From Acidithiobacillus sp. AMEEHan (lineage in GTDB: Bacteria > Pseudomonadota > Gammaproteobacteria > Acidithiobacillales > Acidithiobacillaceae), in NCBI RefSeq assembly GCF_030996345.1, contig NZ_CP118747.1, positions 1,672,001-1,736,000 on the forward strand: 64,000 bases of DNA, read 5' to 3'. This document shows positions 40,189 through 49,770 of this stretch, piece by piece (within the stretch, counting starts at the first letter, position 1; each line of letters begins with the position of its first letter). Made by a program: the position numbers and the translations under genes. The notes under the pieces were generated by a model. It was given only the letters and a program-made list of their open reading frames with translations. It had not been told where the DNA came from and did not search any database.

Positions 40189-42240
40189 ATGGCTGTATCG
40201 CGTCCAGCGCTGCATCTGCAGGATCCCTTGGCAGCGTTCCCTGGCATCGGACCAGCCATTGCCGGGCGGATGGCAGTCTTGGGTCTGGAAAGGATCGAGG
40301 ACCTGCTTTTTCATCTTCCCCTGCGTTTTCAGGATCGTCGGCGCCTCATGCCGATTGCCTCTCTGCAGCCGAATATGGAATGCGCGGTGCTGGGGGAGAT
40401 TGTCGATCTGCAGCGCCAGACGGGCCGGCGAGAGCAGTGGTCGCTGCGCCTTGCGGATGCAAGCGGGGCAGCCCTTCGCCTGCGATTTTTCCACCTCAGC
40501 CCGGCCTTGCGCCAGCAATGGCACATCGGTCGCAGGCTCTGGTGCTTTGGTGAACTGCGTCTGGGCGTACAGGGTCTGGAGATGGTGCATCCAGAGTGGC
40601 AGCTTGCCGATCGTAAGGATTTTCGGCCTCCCGAACATCTGACACCTTTTTATCCCAGCACTCAGGGCATCCATCAGCAGCAGTGGCGGCGCTTCATTGC
40701 AGCGGCACAAGAATTGTTGCCAAGCCTTGCAGATCCCTTACAGGCATACCTTCCGCAGTGGCCGAGCCTAGCCGATAGTATTCGTTACCTGCATCTGGGA
40801 GGGGGGCGGGCGCCCATGCCAGCGGACCGGGAGTGGCAACGAGTCGCCTTGGAAGAGCTGTTGGCGCATCATCTGGCATTGCGTCGGGAACGCCGGAGAA
40901 GCGCTCCGCAACTCGTGGAATCCGCGCCTGATCCCAGTCTTTGGCATCGGCTGCGCGCGACCTTGTCTTTTTCGCCAACTCCAGCGCAGGAGAGGGTGAT
41001 TGCCGAGGCGGTAGCCGACCTGGCGAGTCAGCGGCCAATGCGACGGCTGGTGCAGGGCGACGTCGGTTCGGGCAAAACCCTGGTGGCCGTTGCGATTCTC
41101 TTGCATGTGGTGGCGACGGGTAAGCAGGTTGCCGTCATGGCTCCGACCGAAATCCTCGCAGTGCAGTTGTATGAGCGTCTGCAGTCCTGGTTGTCGCAGC
41201 TGGGCGTGGCGGTGGGAATCCTGCTGGGTAGCCAGGGAGTGCGTCAGCGACGCGCCACCATGACGGATGTGCAGGAAGGTGGCCTGTCGGTTGTTTGCGG
41301 GACACAGGCGCTCTTTCAGGAGAATGTGGAGTTTGCCCGTCTTGGCCTAGTGATCATTGATGAGCAGCATCGCTTTGGTGTGGACCAACGTCGACGTCTT
41401 CTGGAAAAGGGCGAACTGCCACATCTCCTGGTGATGACCGCGACCCCCATCCCACGCACTCTGGCCATGACCCTGCATGCCGATCTGGATGTCTCCAGCA
41501 TCGATGAATTGCCGCCGGGGCGGCAACCCATCGACACCCTGGTGCTGGCCGATGACCGACGGGAGGAATTGATTCAGCGGCTGCATCACCTGCTCGCCGC
41601 TGGGCGCCAGATTTATTGGGTCTGTCCGTTGATCGAGGAGTCCGAGGTTCTGCAATTGCAGGCAGCCGAGACCAGTCATGCCGATTTGCAGATGGCATTG
41701 CCGGATATTCCCATGGGATTGCTGCATGGGCGCCAGCGCAGTGAAGAGAAGGCGCAGGTGATGGAGGCGTTTCGGCAGGGAAAGTTGCGAATATTGGTGG
41801 CGACAACGGTGATAGAAGTGGGAGTCGATGTTCCCAATGCATCGGTTATGGTGATTGAACATGCCGAGCGTTTGGGATTGGCGCAATTGCATCAGTTGCG
41901 TGGCAGAGTTGGCCGTGGACAGCAGGCCAGCGTTTGTATCTTGATGTATCATGCGCCGCTTTCTGCGAAGGCGCGGGAAAGACTGCAGATCATGCGTGAC
42001 TCCCAAGATGGCTTTGCCATTGCCCGTAAGGACTTGGAGATGCGGGGACCGGGAGAGTTTCTCGGGGTACGGCAGAGCGGCGAACGGAATTTGCGGTTTG
42101 CCAATCTGTTGCGCGACGAAGCGCTTTTAGCCCTTCTTCCAGGGCTTGCCGAACGCCTGGAGCGGGACTGTCCAGAGGCGATCGATGCACTCGTCCAGCG
42201 CTGGTTGGGCTCAGGCACCGCTTATGCCGCAATAGGCTAA
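40189..42240 (+). CDS. recG: ATP-dependent DNA helicase RecG
   Basis: 683 residues. N-terminal OB/wedge domain (DPLAAFPGIGPAIAGRMAVLG, RFQDRR), then SF2 motifs: Walker A VQGDVGSGKTLV, DEQH in LVIIDEQHRFG, TATPIPRTLAM, and QLHQLRGRVGRG (motif VI). The C-terminal GPGEFLGVRQSG motif is typical of RecG. It remodels stalled forks and Holliday junctions. Confidence 0.95.
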   Translation: MAVSRPALHLQDPLAAFPGIGPAIAGRMAVLGLERIEDLLFHLPLRFQDRRRLMPIASLQPNMECAVLGEIVDLQRQTGRREQWSLRLADASGAALRLRFFHLSPALRQQWHIGRRLWCFGELRLGVQGLEMVHPEWQLADRKDFRPPEHLTPFYPSTQGIHQQQWRRFIAAAQELLPSLADPLQAYLPQWPSLADSIRYLHLGGGRAPMPADREWQRVALEELLAHHLALRRERRRSAPQLVESAPDPSLWHRLRATLSFSPTPAQERVIAEAVADLASQRPMRRLVQGDVGSGKTLVAVAILLHVVATGKQVAVMAPTEILAVQLYERLQSWLSQLGVAVGILLGSQGVRQRRATMTDVQEGGLSVVCGTQALFQENVEFARLGLVIIDEQHRFGVDQRRRLLEKGELPHLLVMTATPIPRTLAMTLHADLDVSSIDELPPGRQPIDTLVLADDRREELIQRLHHLLAAGRQIYWVCPLIEESEVLQLQAAETSHADLQMALPDIPMGLLHGRQRSEEKAQVMEAFRQGKLRILVATTVIEVGVDVPNASVMVIEHAERLGLAQLHQLRGRVGRGQQASVCILMYHAPLSAKARERLQIMRDSQDGFAIARKDLEMRGPGEFLGVRQSGERNLRFANLLRDEALLALLPGLAERLERDCPEAIDALVQRWLGSGTAYAAIG

Positions 42241-42337
42241 AAAGAAAGGAGTAATCAGGGAGTCGCCCACTTGTAGACAGTCAGCGACGGGCTGGAGTAT
42301 CCTGCAAAAAATTTTATATTAGCGCGAGGAAGTACGC

Positions 42338-43144
42338 GTGGGACGTTGTCATCATTGGTCTGTAGCCGTAGTTGCTATGGCTTTTCTGGGCGGCTGTACT
42401 TCGCAGTTGCCGTCGACCCCGGTCCACTCGGTCGCCTACTACGCGGCGCGCATCCCCCCGCCACCGGTCAGTCCTGCGATTTCCCCGGCACCGGTGCAGT
42501 CCGTGGCGCCGCGGGATGAGACTTTGCACATTATCGTCAATACCGATCAGCGCAAGCTGTATCTATATCGCGGCTCGACCCTGTTGGCCAGCTATCCGGT
42601 TGCTATTGGCTTTGGCGGTTCGGCCCCGCGCCGGATTCGCGGCGATAACAAAACCCCCGTCGGGCACTATCACATAGGGTATGTACGCTGGGGAACCCAA
42701 TACGGACCCTTCATGCTTCTCACCTATCCCAACCGGCACGACGCCGAATGGGGTTTACGTGAAGGGATCATCTCTCGGAGCCAGTATCACGCGATTGTGT
42801 CCGCCATCGACAATGGACAAGTACCGCCGCAGAACACGCCCTTGGGCGGATACATCGGAATTCACGGTATGGGACCAAACTTTTCTTATGATCGTACTGC
42901 CAGAGTGTTCCCAGGCCGCTGGACAGCGGGATGCGTGGCGCTCTCCAATCACGACGCACAAGATATTGCGAGCATGGTCGAACCCGGCACGCCAGTAGAA
43001 ATTGTTGGACAGGTGGCGAGTTATCCCGAGCAGATTGACGAAAGCGGTCGTCTGGCTTTTCAGTATCATCACGTAGCGGATAAAGGACTGAAATTCGGCA
43101 GTTCAGCCAGCGGGCAGTCACCCCAAAAAGTGCGGAACGAGTGA
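42338..43144 (+). CDS. YkuD-family L,D-transpeptidase, probable lipoprotein
   Basis: 268 residues from GTG 42338 (GAGGAAG upstream). Signal with lipobox-like FLGGC near residue 20. YkuD domain from about residue 65 (LHIIVNTDQRKLYLYRG), with the catalytic region GIHGMG and RWTAGCVALSNHDAQDI, in which the Cys is the nucleophile and the usual SxGC is TAGC. It would form 3-3 cross-links or attach proteins to peptidoglycan in the periplasm. Confidence 0.85.
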   Translation: MGRCHHWSVAVVAMAFLGGCTSQLPSTPVHSVAYYAARIPPPPVSPAISPAPVQSVAPRDETLHIIVNTDQRKLYLYRGSTLLASYPVAIGFGGSAPRRIRGDNKTPVGHYHIGYVRWGTQYGPFMLLTYPNRHDAEWGLREGIISRSQYHAIVSAIDNGQVPPQNTPLGGYIGIHGMGPNFSYDRTARVFPGRWTAGCVALSNHDAQDIASMVEPGTPVEIVGQVASYPEQIDESGRLAFQYHHVADKGLKFGSSASGQSPQKVRNE

Positions 43145-43148
43145 TCTT

Positions 43149-44453
43149 TCAGATCTCATCGCGAAGAAGCATTTCTGCAAACCAGCAAATGCGGTTGCGG
43201 CCCTCGGATTTGGCTTGGTAAAGGGCATCATCGGCACGAGATAAAATGGTGGAGATGGTACTGTCGCCTGCTTCCATCGCCGTGGCACCGATGCTGACGG
43301 TTATCTGTATGCTCGTTTGCGAGCTGATCGCCACCGAGTGATCGCTGACTTTTTGTAGGATCCGTCTGGCCAGAGAGGTGGTATTCTCGATAGAAGAATC
43401 TTCGCAAATCAAGAGGAACTCTTCTCCGCCAAGGCGTCCGAAGTGATCGGTGCTGCGCAACTCATTCTGAACCACCCGAGAAAATTCGCGGAGTACCTTA
43501 TCCCCTGCCAAATGTCCGTGCTGATCATTGATTCTTTTGAAATGATCGAGGTCCAGGATGCACACGCTCATATCGCGCTGATGGCGTTTGTAGCGCGAAA
43601 GTCTCTTTTCCAGCTCTTCCAGACTGAAGCGCCGGTTGGCGATACCGGTGAGCTCATCTCGGCTTGCCAGTTCTTCCAGTCTGCGCTCCAGTGCACGACG
43701 TTGGGTAATGTCGCGCCAAATACCCTCTACCCCGGCATACTGACCCGTTTCATCAAGTAAAATGGTACTGCTGATGGAAATGTCGATAATTCTTCCATCT
43801 CGGCAGCGCATCTGTCCCGGAAAGTCGTGAACATATCCCTGTTTTTTTATGATTTCCACGAGTTCCTTGCGATCATCCTGGTCAGGATAGAACGCAGCGG
43901 CTGGCAGGCCAATAATCTCGTCGGGAGAATAGCCAAGGATATTGCGCACCGATGCGCTCACATAGCGTGTGATGCCATCAGCATCAGTGCGGTAAAAAAC
44001 GTCCTGCATGGTGTTCATGAGGTGTTGAAATTGCGCATCGCTGTCACGCAGACGCTTTTCCATCGCGCAGCGTTCGGTCATGTCGAGAAAAGTGGCAATG
44101 AGGCCTATGCGGCCGTCAATCAGCAAAGTGCGACTCGTCAGGGCGATAATCCGAACCTGATGCTGGCAGGTGTAAATCCGAAACTCGGTAGGCGGGTTTA
44201 TGATATGGCTCGTCTCGGCGCGACGAATGCGGGCGATGACCCGCTCCTGGTCGAGGGGATGAATGAATTTGTGAACGGATTGTCCGAGAACTTGATCGAT
44301 GCTGTCAGCCTGAAAAATTTGAAGCGCAACCGTATTGGCGTAGAGAATGACATCGGACGCGAAGACAACGACCGCAGTGGGCAGGGCGTCGAAGACCGAG
44401 CATTCCTCTGTCGTAAGCACGTAAGCCCGTGCCGGTATGGCCTGGTCGCCCAT
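43149..44453 (-). CDS. Diguanylate cyclase with two PAS domains
   Basis: 434 residues. PAS 1 about residues 20-125 (DALPTAVVVFASDVILYAN), PAS 2 with PAC about 135-255 (DVFYRTDADGITRYVSASV), then GGDEF about 265-430 with the active GGEEF (GRLGGEEFLLI) and DLDHFKRINDQHGHLAGD. No RxxD inhibitory site is obvious before GGEEF. No membrane segment, so a cytoplasmic sensor. ATG at 44453 with GAGGAGGGG directly upstream. A Fur-like box lies 66-84 bases upstream. Confidence 0.87.
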   Translation of the reverse strand: MGDQAIPARAYVLTTEECSVFDALPTAVVVFASDVILYANTVALQIFQADSIDQVLGQSVHKFIHPLDQERVIARIRRAETSHIINPPTEFRIYTCQHQVRIIALTSRTLLIDGRIGLIATFLDMTERCAMEKRLRDSDAQFQHLMNTMQDVFYRTDADGITRYVSASVRNILGYSPDEIIGLPAAAFYPDQDDRKELVEIIKKQGYVHDFPGQMRCRDGRIIDISISSTILLDETGQYAGVEGIWRDITQRRALERRLEELASRDELTGIANRRFSLEELEKRLSRYKRHQRDMSVCILDLDHFKRINDQHGHLAGDKVLREFSRVVQNELRSTDHFGRLGGEEFLLICEDSSIENTTSLARRILQKVSDHSVAISSQTSIQITVSIGATAMEAGDSTISTILSRADDALYQAKSEGRNRICWFAEMLLRDEI

Positions 44454-44518
44454 TCCCCTCCTCAAAAACCCCTCGTGATGAACCTTCCTAGCCTCTTCTT
44501 ACAGGACGACTTCGTGAT

Positions 44519-44537
44519 GATTATCATGATAATGATT
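44519..44537 (-). promoter_or_regulatory. Fur-box-like site upstream of the diguanylate cyclase
   Basis: gattatcatgataatgatt centres on a 14-base perfect palindrome attatcatgataat and contains GATAAT hexamers arranged as in the Fur consensus. It lies in the only promoter region between the cyclase and the end of hemY, so iron control of the cyclase is the simplest reading. Confidence 0.5.
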
Positions 44538-44570
44538 GCTGATGGTCAAGGATCGACCGGCAAAAATTTT

Positions 44571-45878
44571 CTACCCTGCTGTTTGCCCTGCTTCCCAGCC
44601 ACGGCGGATACAGTCGCCCAGCGCGACGCCGCCGCGCCAGTTGCCCAGCAGTGACAGGCCCGGCCAATCGCGTAGGAGACGATCGATGGCGTTGATGCGT
44701 TGGCTGTGTCCCAGGTTGTATTGCGGAATGGCGCGCGGCCAAAATTGCGCCCGCTGGAAACTGGGCTCGCCCTGGATGCCCAGGATGGAGGAGAGATCAT
44801 CCAATGCCTGGCGAAAGAGGAGAGCTTCTTCCTGTGGGATCGCTTCCTGCGCGCCGCCCAGAAACACCGTAAGCAGTACCTGGCCATCGGGCGCGCGGCG
44901 GGGGAAAAGGGTGGAAGAGAATAGTGCCCCCAGGGTAGGGATACCCAAGCGCCTGGGGATCAGCACGCCAAAGCCATCCAAGGGATGCTCCACCTGCGTG
45001 CGAGGAAAACCCAAGGCAAGCGTCGCAACACTGGGGTATTCAATTTCTGCGAGGTGATCGCGTAGTGGTTGCGCAGTCGAAGGCAGAATGCGAATGATCG
45101 CATCAGTGGGGAGGCAGAGGAACAACCGTTTGGCCAGTAGCGTGCCGGTTCTGCTCTCCACTCTCCAGCTCCGATCGACAGGAATGATGGCGGTTACCGG
45201 CTCGTTGCAGCGCAGTCTATCGCCCAATTTTGCGGCAGCGGCGCGGGGCAGATCCTGCATGCCGCCGGCAAAGGATAGTAGGCGACTGCGCATAGCCGGG
45301 CGCTTGCGGCGCAAGCCGGCGAGCAGCAAGGATCCGTACTCCTGCTCCATCTGCGCCAGACGAGGGAGGCTGGCGGCGACGGACAGGCGCTCGGGATCGC
45401 CAGCAAAAACCCCGGAAACAAAGGGGTCGACCATCCAGTCCAGCACTTCTGGACCCAGACGCCGGCGCACGAACGTTGCCACGGACTCCTCTGCCGCCGC
45501 GCGGGCGTGGAAGGGTTCACCAAGGAGGCGGAGGCGAGCACCGGGAGACAACAGCTTGCCACCCAGGAGGGCAGCAGGACCAAGCGCAACCAGTCGCTTG
45601 TGCCGATTCAGAACAAAACGGCGACGGGCAAGAGGATTAGCGGCAATGCCGTCGAGAGCAAGACGCTGGAGCTGGTCCGCCACCAGGGGGTCGCGGACGA
45701 GCAGGGTGTTGGGGCCAAGGTCGTAGGTAAAGCCGTCTTCGGTGCGGCTACGAATATTGCCACCCGCCTCCGCGCGCGCCTCGAGCAGCAGAAATTCTTT
45801 TCCCTCTTCCTCCAGGCGCAGAGCCAGACTGAGGCCGGTTATTCCAGCACCAACAATCAGGTAGGGCAGTACGTCCAC
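44571..45878 (-). CDS. hemG/hemY: Protoporphyrinogen oxidase, HemY type
   Basis: 435 residues. FAD motif LIVGAGITGLSLALRLEEEG, then GGNIRSRTEDGFTYDLGPNTLL, the strong PPO signature, and C-terminal LSLLGNWRGGVALGDCIRRGW completing the FAD site. Oxygen-dependent (HemY) class, consistent with aerobic haem synthesis for the oxidases. Three bases separate its start from the upstream permease stop. Confidence 0.87.
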   Translation of the reverse strand: MDVLPYLIVGAGITGLSLALRLEEEGKEFLLLEARAEAGGNIRSRTEDGFTYDLGPNTLLVRDPLVADQLQRLALDGIAANPLARRRFVLNRHKRLVALGPAALLGGKLLSPGARLRLLGEPFHARAAAEESVATFVRRRLGPEVLDWMVDPFVSGVFAGDPERLSVAASLPRLAQMEQEYGSLLLAGLRRKRPAMRSRLLSFAGGMQDLPRAAAAKLGDRLRCNEPVTAIIPVDRSWRVESRTGTLLAKRLFLCLPTDAIIRILPSTAQPLRDHLAEIEYPSVATLALGFPRTQVEHPLDGFGVLIPRRLGIPTLGALFSSTLFPRRAPDGQVLLTVFLGGAQEAIPQEEALLFRQALDDLSSILGIQGEPSFQRAQFWPRAIPQYNLGHSQRINAIDRLLRDWPGLSLLGNWRGGVALGDCIRRGWEAGQTAG

Positions 45879-45881
45879 GTT

Positions 45882-46937
45882 TCATTCCTCCTGCGGTAAT
45901 TCCGCAGCGTATGCGCGGCTCTGCAGATACCAGCGGTGCGCGTGCCGGAGCAGGGCGAGCAAGATGGCAGTGACGGGTAGGGCGATGAGAAGACCCACAA
46001 AGCCCAGCAATTGCCCGCCCGCAAGGACGGCAAAAATCACCAGAACGGGATGCAGGCCAATGCGGTCACCAACCAGTACGGGGATGAATAGTGTGCTTTC
46101 GAGGACTTGTCCGACGCCGTAGACCGCCCAGACTTCTGCCAGTGAGAGGAGTGTGCCGCCCTGAATATACATCGCCAGAGTCGCGAGAATGATGCCGCTG
46201 ACAAAGCCCAGGTACGGGACAAAACTCAGGATTCCGGAGAGCAGGCCGATGAGCAGAGCGGTTTTCAGGCCGACGATGCTGAGCCCGATGGCATAGGTGG
46301 CGCCCAGAGCAAGCATGTCGAGCAGTTGTCCGTGAAGAAAGGCCATCAGCATCCGGTTGGAATCGGTCGCCAGTTGCCGGACCAGGGCCAGCTGACGACG
46401 CGGGATGAGCTCGTCGAGGCGCTGCAACAGTCGCGGCCAGTCCCGCAACAGGTAAAACGTGATCACCGGAATGAGCAGAAAGTTCATCAGAAACGCTAGA
46501 ATGCCGGAGCCTGATACCAGTGCAACCTGGAGGCTGCTGCTGGCCCAGTGGGCCAGCTTGCTGGCATTTTTGCTGGCATAGGCCGTCAGCGAGTGACTGT
46601 CTATGGGGATGCCCAGGCGTTGCGAGATTTGCGGTAGAAACTCCGTCTGCAGCAGCTTGGCATATTGCTGGAGATAATCGATGGCAATCAGGGTCTGGGC
46701 ACGCACCGTGGGTAGCAAAGCGACGATGATCGCGGCAGCCAGCAGCAGGGCGAAGAGAAAAACCAGGGTGGTTCCGACTGTCCTACCGATGCGCCAGCGC
46801 TGCAGGAGAGTTACCAGGGGATTGCCCAGGTAGGCGAGTACGCCGGCGATCAGGAAAGGAGAAAGAATGGGACCCAACAAGTAGATCAGCCACAGGAACA
46901 GGGCGAGGGCGAGCCACGGTAGCCAACGTTGCGGCAT
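45882..46937 (-). CDS. AI-2E/PerM-family permease (first)
   Basis: About 351 residues, eight or so hydrophobic segments; family signatures ILSPFLIAGVLAYLGNPLV near the N-terminus and the C-terminal FVPYLGFVSGIILA and DRIGLHPVLVIFAVLAGGQLLGFVGLLIALPV. ATG at 46937 chosen; a TTG 17 codons upstream is also open. Substrate unknown; family members include proton/sodium antiporters and putative AI-2 exporters. Confidence 0.83.
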   Translation of the reverse strand: MPQRWLPWLALALFLWLIYLLGPILSPFLIAGVLAYLGNPLVTLLQRWRIGRTVGTTLVFLFALLLAAAIIVALLPTVRAQTLIAIDYLQQYAKLLQTEFLPQISQRLGIPIDSHSLTAYASKNASKLAHWASSSLQVALVSGSGILAFLMNFLLIPVITFYLLRDWPRLLQRLDELIPRRQLALVRQLATDSNRMLMAFLHGQLLDMLALGATYAIGLSIVGLKTALLIGLLSGILSFVPYLGFVSGIILATLAMYIQGGTLLSLAEVWAVYGVGQVLESTLFIPVLVGDRIGLHPVLVIFAVLAGGQLLGFVGLLIALPVTAILLALLRHAHRWYLQSRAYAAELPQEE

Positions 46938-46988
46938 GTTCAGGACTGATCCGAGGCCAGAGGGCAAGGGACACCCCGTTGCCGACAA

Positions 46989-47714
46989 TCAGTGCAGACT
47001 ATGGCCGCTGCCCTCCGCCGCCTCCAGCATGACCTGCTGCACCTCCGGGCGATAGTCGCCTTGCAGAACCTGTTGCCGACCCTCCTGAAAAAAAAGCTGC
47101 GCGTCGGCGGGAAGGAATTTTTGCAGGGCCGCAAAAGCGTCGCGCATCAGCTCTGGCTCTTGCGCACGAGTGGCGGTGATGCCCCAGTTGAACAGCAGGA
47201 TGCGCCAGGGACGTTGCGGATCGTTGCTCTCCAAGTCGGCGGCATAATCGGCCTCGGCGGCTGCCACTACCGCCCCCATCAGGCGGGACAGACTGGCGAG
47301 TGCCCCCGGATCCCGCTCGCCGTTGGCCAAAACCGCCAGGCCGTTTACCACCGGATCGAGGGTATGGATCGGTTGCTGCTCCTGTACCAGCCAGGCGGCG
47401 ATACTGACACTGACCACCTCGAGTGCTGCCTTACACTTGCGCTCGCCCAGACGATCGGCCCAGGTAGCCAGATCCATGAGCAGGCCGATGCTGAGATCCC
47501 CAATCCTCTCTGCCTCATCCTCCGGCAACGAAGGGTCCCACTCGGTGGTGTCTTTCTCCAGCACGAGGAAGAGCTGACGCAAGGCATCCACCAGTTGCGG
47601 CGGCGTGATCTGTTCGCCGGTGGCGATCTTGCTTTCGGCGAAGCGGGCGAGGAGGGGTTGCACCTGCTGTTCGAAACGAGCCTTGGCGCTGGCGATGTCG
47701 GCGAGAGTGGGCAA
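46989..47714 (-). CDS. Conserved hypothetical helical protein
   Basis: 241 residues, soluble and almost wholly helical (ADIASAKARFEQQVQPLLARF ... LVDALRQLFLVLEKD). No signal, membrane segment or catalytic motif is evident. It lies upstream of the AI-2E permease on the same strand, 51 bases before the chosen start, and is divergent from the PHP gene. No function proposed. Confidence 0.6.
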   Translation of the reverse strand: MPTLADIASAKARFEQQVQPLLARFAESKIATGEQITPPQLVDALRQLFLVLEKDTTEWDPSLPEDEAERIGDLSIGLLMDLATWADRLGERKCKAALEVVSVSIAAWLVQEQQPIHTLDPVVNGLAVLANGERDPGALASLSRLMGAVVAAAEADYAADLESNDPQRPWRILLFNWGITATRAQEPELMRDAFAALQKFLPADAQLFFQEGRQQVLQGDYRPEVQQVMLEAAEGSGHSLH

Positions 47715-47794
47715 GGCGAATTCCTCAAAGTGCGAAAATTCTCCTTTGATGATACCATGAAAACCTTGTTGACGTAGTGTGTCCGGAGCTTGTC

Positions 47795-48673
47795 ATGTCA
47801 CAGTCCACTCCTCCGCGTTCTGCGGTCGATCTCCACATGCATTCATTGCATTCCGATGGCAGCATGCTGGTTGAAGACTTGGTCGCGCGGGTAGTCGAGC
47901 GAGGAGTCCGTCTGATGGCGCTCACCGATCATGACAACACCGCCGGGATTACTACCGCCGCGACGGAAGCGGAGCGCTTGGGTATCGATTTCATTCCTGG
48001 CGTCGAAATATCGAGTGAATGGAGTGGGATCGGTATCCACATCGTTGGCTTGGGTATCGATATCCAAAATCCGGAGCTTCAGATGGGCCTTGAGCGAATC
48101 ATGGAATTTCGCGACTGGCGTGCTGCGGAAATCAGCCGCCTGCTGGATAATGCCGGAATTCCTGGCGCCGAAGCCGGGGCGCGCAAGCTGGCCGGAAGTC
48201 GTATGGTCGGGCGCACCCACTTTGCGCGCTGGCTGAAGGATTCCGGCTATTGCCGCGATAACGGAGAGGCCTTTCAACGGTGGCTCGGGCGCGGACAGAT
48301 GGCCTATGTGCCGAGTGACTGGATTCCCATGCGTGACGCGATATCCTGGATACGCCTAGCGGGGGGCGTTGCTGTGGTTGCGCATCCAGGACGTTACAAG
48401 CTGAGTGCGGAGCGCCTGCGCGAGCTGTTCGTAGAGTTCCGTGATGCTGGCGGCGGAGCCATCGAGGTCTCGTCGGGGTCGCAGGCGGCGGCTGATCGAG
48501 AGCATCTGGCCAAGTTGGCGCGGCAATTGAATCTTGCTGCCTCCCTCGGTTCGGATTTTCACGGCCCGGAAATTGGTCATGCCGAGCTCGGGCAGTTGGC
48601 GCCCCTGCCCGTTGGGGTGCAGCCGGTTTGGGAGTGCCTCGGGCATTCGTTCCCCCTTTCACCAGTTCACTGA
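47795..48673 (+). CDS. PHP-domain phosphoesterase (RNase AM/YciV-like)
   Basis: 292 residues. PHP metal motifs: VDLHMHSLHSDG (HxH), LMALTDHDNTAG, IPGVEISSEW, AVVAHPGRY, and C-terminal LGSDFHGPE. This is the 3',5'-nucleoside bisphosphate phosphatase / RNase AM group. ATG 47795 with GGAG upstream preferred over an earlier in-frame codon. Confidence 0.87.
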   Translation: MSQSTPPRSAVDLHMHSLHSDGSMLVEDLVARVVERGVRLMALTDHDNTAGITTAATEAERLGIDFIPGVEISSEWSGIGIHIVGLGIDIQNPELQMGLERIMEFRDWRAAEISRLLDNAGIPGAEAGARKLAGSRMVGRTHFARWLKDSGYCRDNGEAFQRWLGRGQMAYVPSDWIPMRDAISWIRLAGGVAVVAHPGRYKLSAERLRELFVEFRDAGGGAIEVSSGSQAAADREHLAKLARQLNLAASLGSDFHGPEIGHAELGQLAPLPVGVQPVWECLGHSFPLSPVH

Positions 48674-48683
48674 CGGCATTTCC

Positions 48684-49754
48684 ATGCCCCAATTGCGGGA
48701 AAAAATCCGCTTTGCCAACTGGGGGACGGCCGTTCTCGTTTTGGTGTATCTGGGGGCGCTGTATACCCTGAGCCCCTACGCTGGCCCGTTGCTCATGGGC
48801 GCCGTTCTCGCTACCGTGGGCTGGCCGTGGCAATTGCGCGCCGAGCGTTCCTTCCATTTACCGCGCTGGCTGGCTTCGTCTCTCCATGCGCTGGTGTGGA
48901 TGGCGATCATCATCATTCCGGCCGTTCTGGTGGTCGAATCGATCCTGCCGGAATTGCTGCGGCTGGTGGCGCGTTGGCAGAGCGGGGCGCCTTTGCTTGG
49001 GGTGCCGCGGGAGCTGCAGCAGGTACCCTATTTCGGAAAATGGCTCGCAGCGCATCTGCGAGTGTTGAACGGTGCGCTTCTGTCGCGCTTTTTTTCGGAA
49101 CATGCGGCGGTCATCACCAGTTCCCTCGGGCAACTCTGGTTTTTTGTCTTGCATACTTTTTTCGTCGCGTTGACGGTTTTCGCCATCAGTCTGCATGGCA
49201 GACGCTTGAGTGAAGTCCTGCACCTGACTGCTACCCAGCTCTGGGGCGCAGAACGCGGAGATCGCTTCTTGTTGGCCGCGCGGGAGGCGACACGTTCCGT
49301 GCTCATCGGGCTGATTGGCGTCGGCGTCATCGAAGGTCTGCTCATTGGCGTCGCTTATGCCGTGGCTGGCCTCAACACCTGGCCCTTGTGGATGGTCGTC
49401 ACGGCTCTTCTGTCGCCGATCCCTTTTGGGGCAACGGTAGTGGTGGCTGCTGCGACCTTGTGGCTGATTTTCGGCGGACATTGGCTCGCTGGCCTGGTAG
49501 TGCTGGGTTGGGGGTTTTTCGTCATTACCCTGGCGGATTTGCTGATCCGTCCCCTGCTTACCGGGTCGCAAAGTCAGGCGCCTTTTTTTCTGGTTTTTTT
49601 TAGCATTTTGGGTGGCGCGGCTGCTTTTGGCTTGATTGGTTTGATCATCGGCCCTATCTTGGTACTCATGGCTCGGGGTATTTGGTTGGCGTGGGAGCGT
49701 CGGGTGCTGTTGGAGCGAGGAACCACCGGTACCGAAGCGCGATCTAACTTGTGA
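48684..49754 (+). CDS. AI-2E/PerM-family permease (second)
   Basis: 356 residues starting MPQLREKIRFANWGT. Multiple membrane segments and the family's C-terminal block (LLTGSQSQAPFFLVFFSILGGAAAFGLIGLIIGPILV). It differs clearly from the first copy at 45882, so not a recent duplicate. The ATG begins 10 bases after the PHP stop. Confidence 0.82.
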   Translation: MPQLREKIRFANWGTAVLVLVYLGALYTLSPYAGPLLMGAVLATVGWPWQLRAERSFHLPRWLASSLHALVWMAIIIIPAVLVVESILPELLRLVARWQSGAPLLGVPRELQQVPYFGKWLAAHLRVLNGALLSRFFSEHAAVITSSLGQLWFFVLHTFFVALTVFAISLHGRRLSEVLHLTATQLWGAERGDRFLLAAREATRSVLIGLIGVGVIEGLLIGVAYAVAGLNTWPLWMVVTALLSPIPFGATVVVAAATLWLIFGGHWLAGLVVLGWGFFVITLADLLIRPLLTGSQSQAPFFLVFFSILGGAAAFGLIGLIIGPILVLMARGIWLAWERRVLLERGTTGTEARSNL

Positions 49755-49770
49755 ACGCAGGAGGTGTGGA

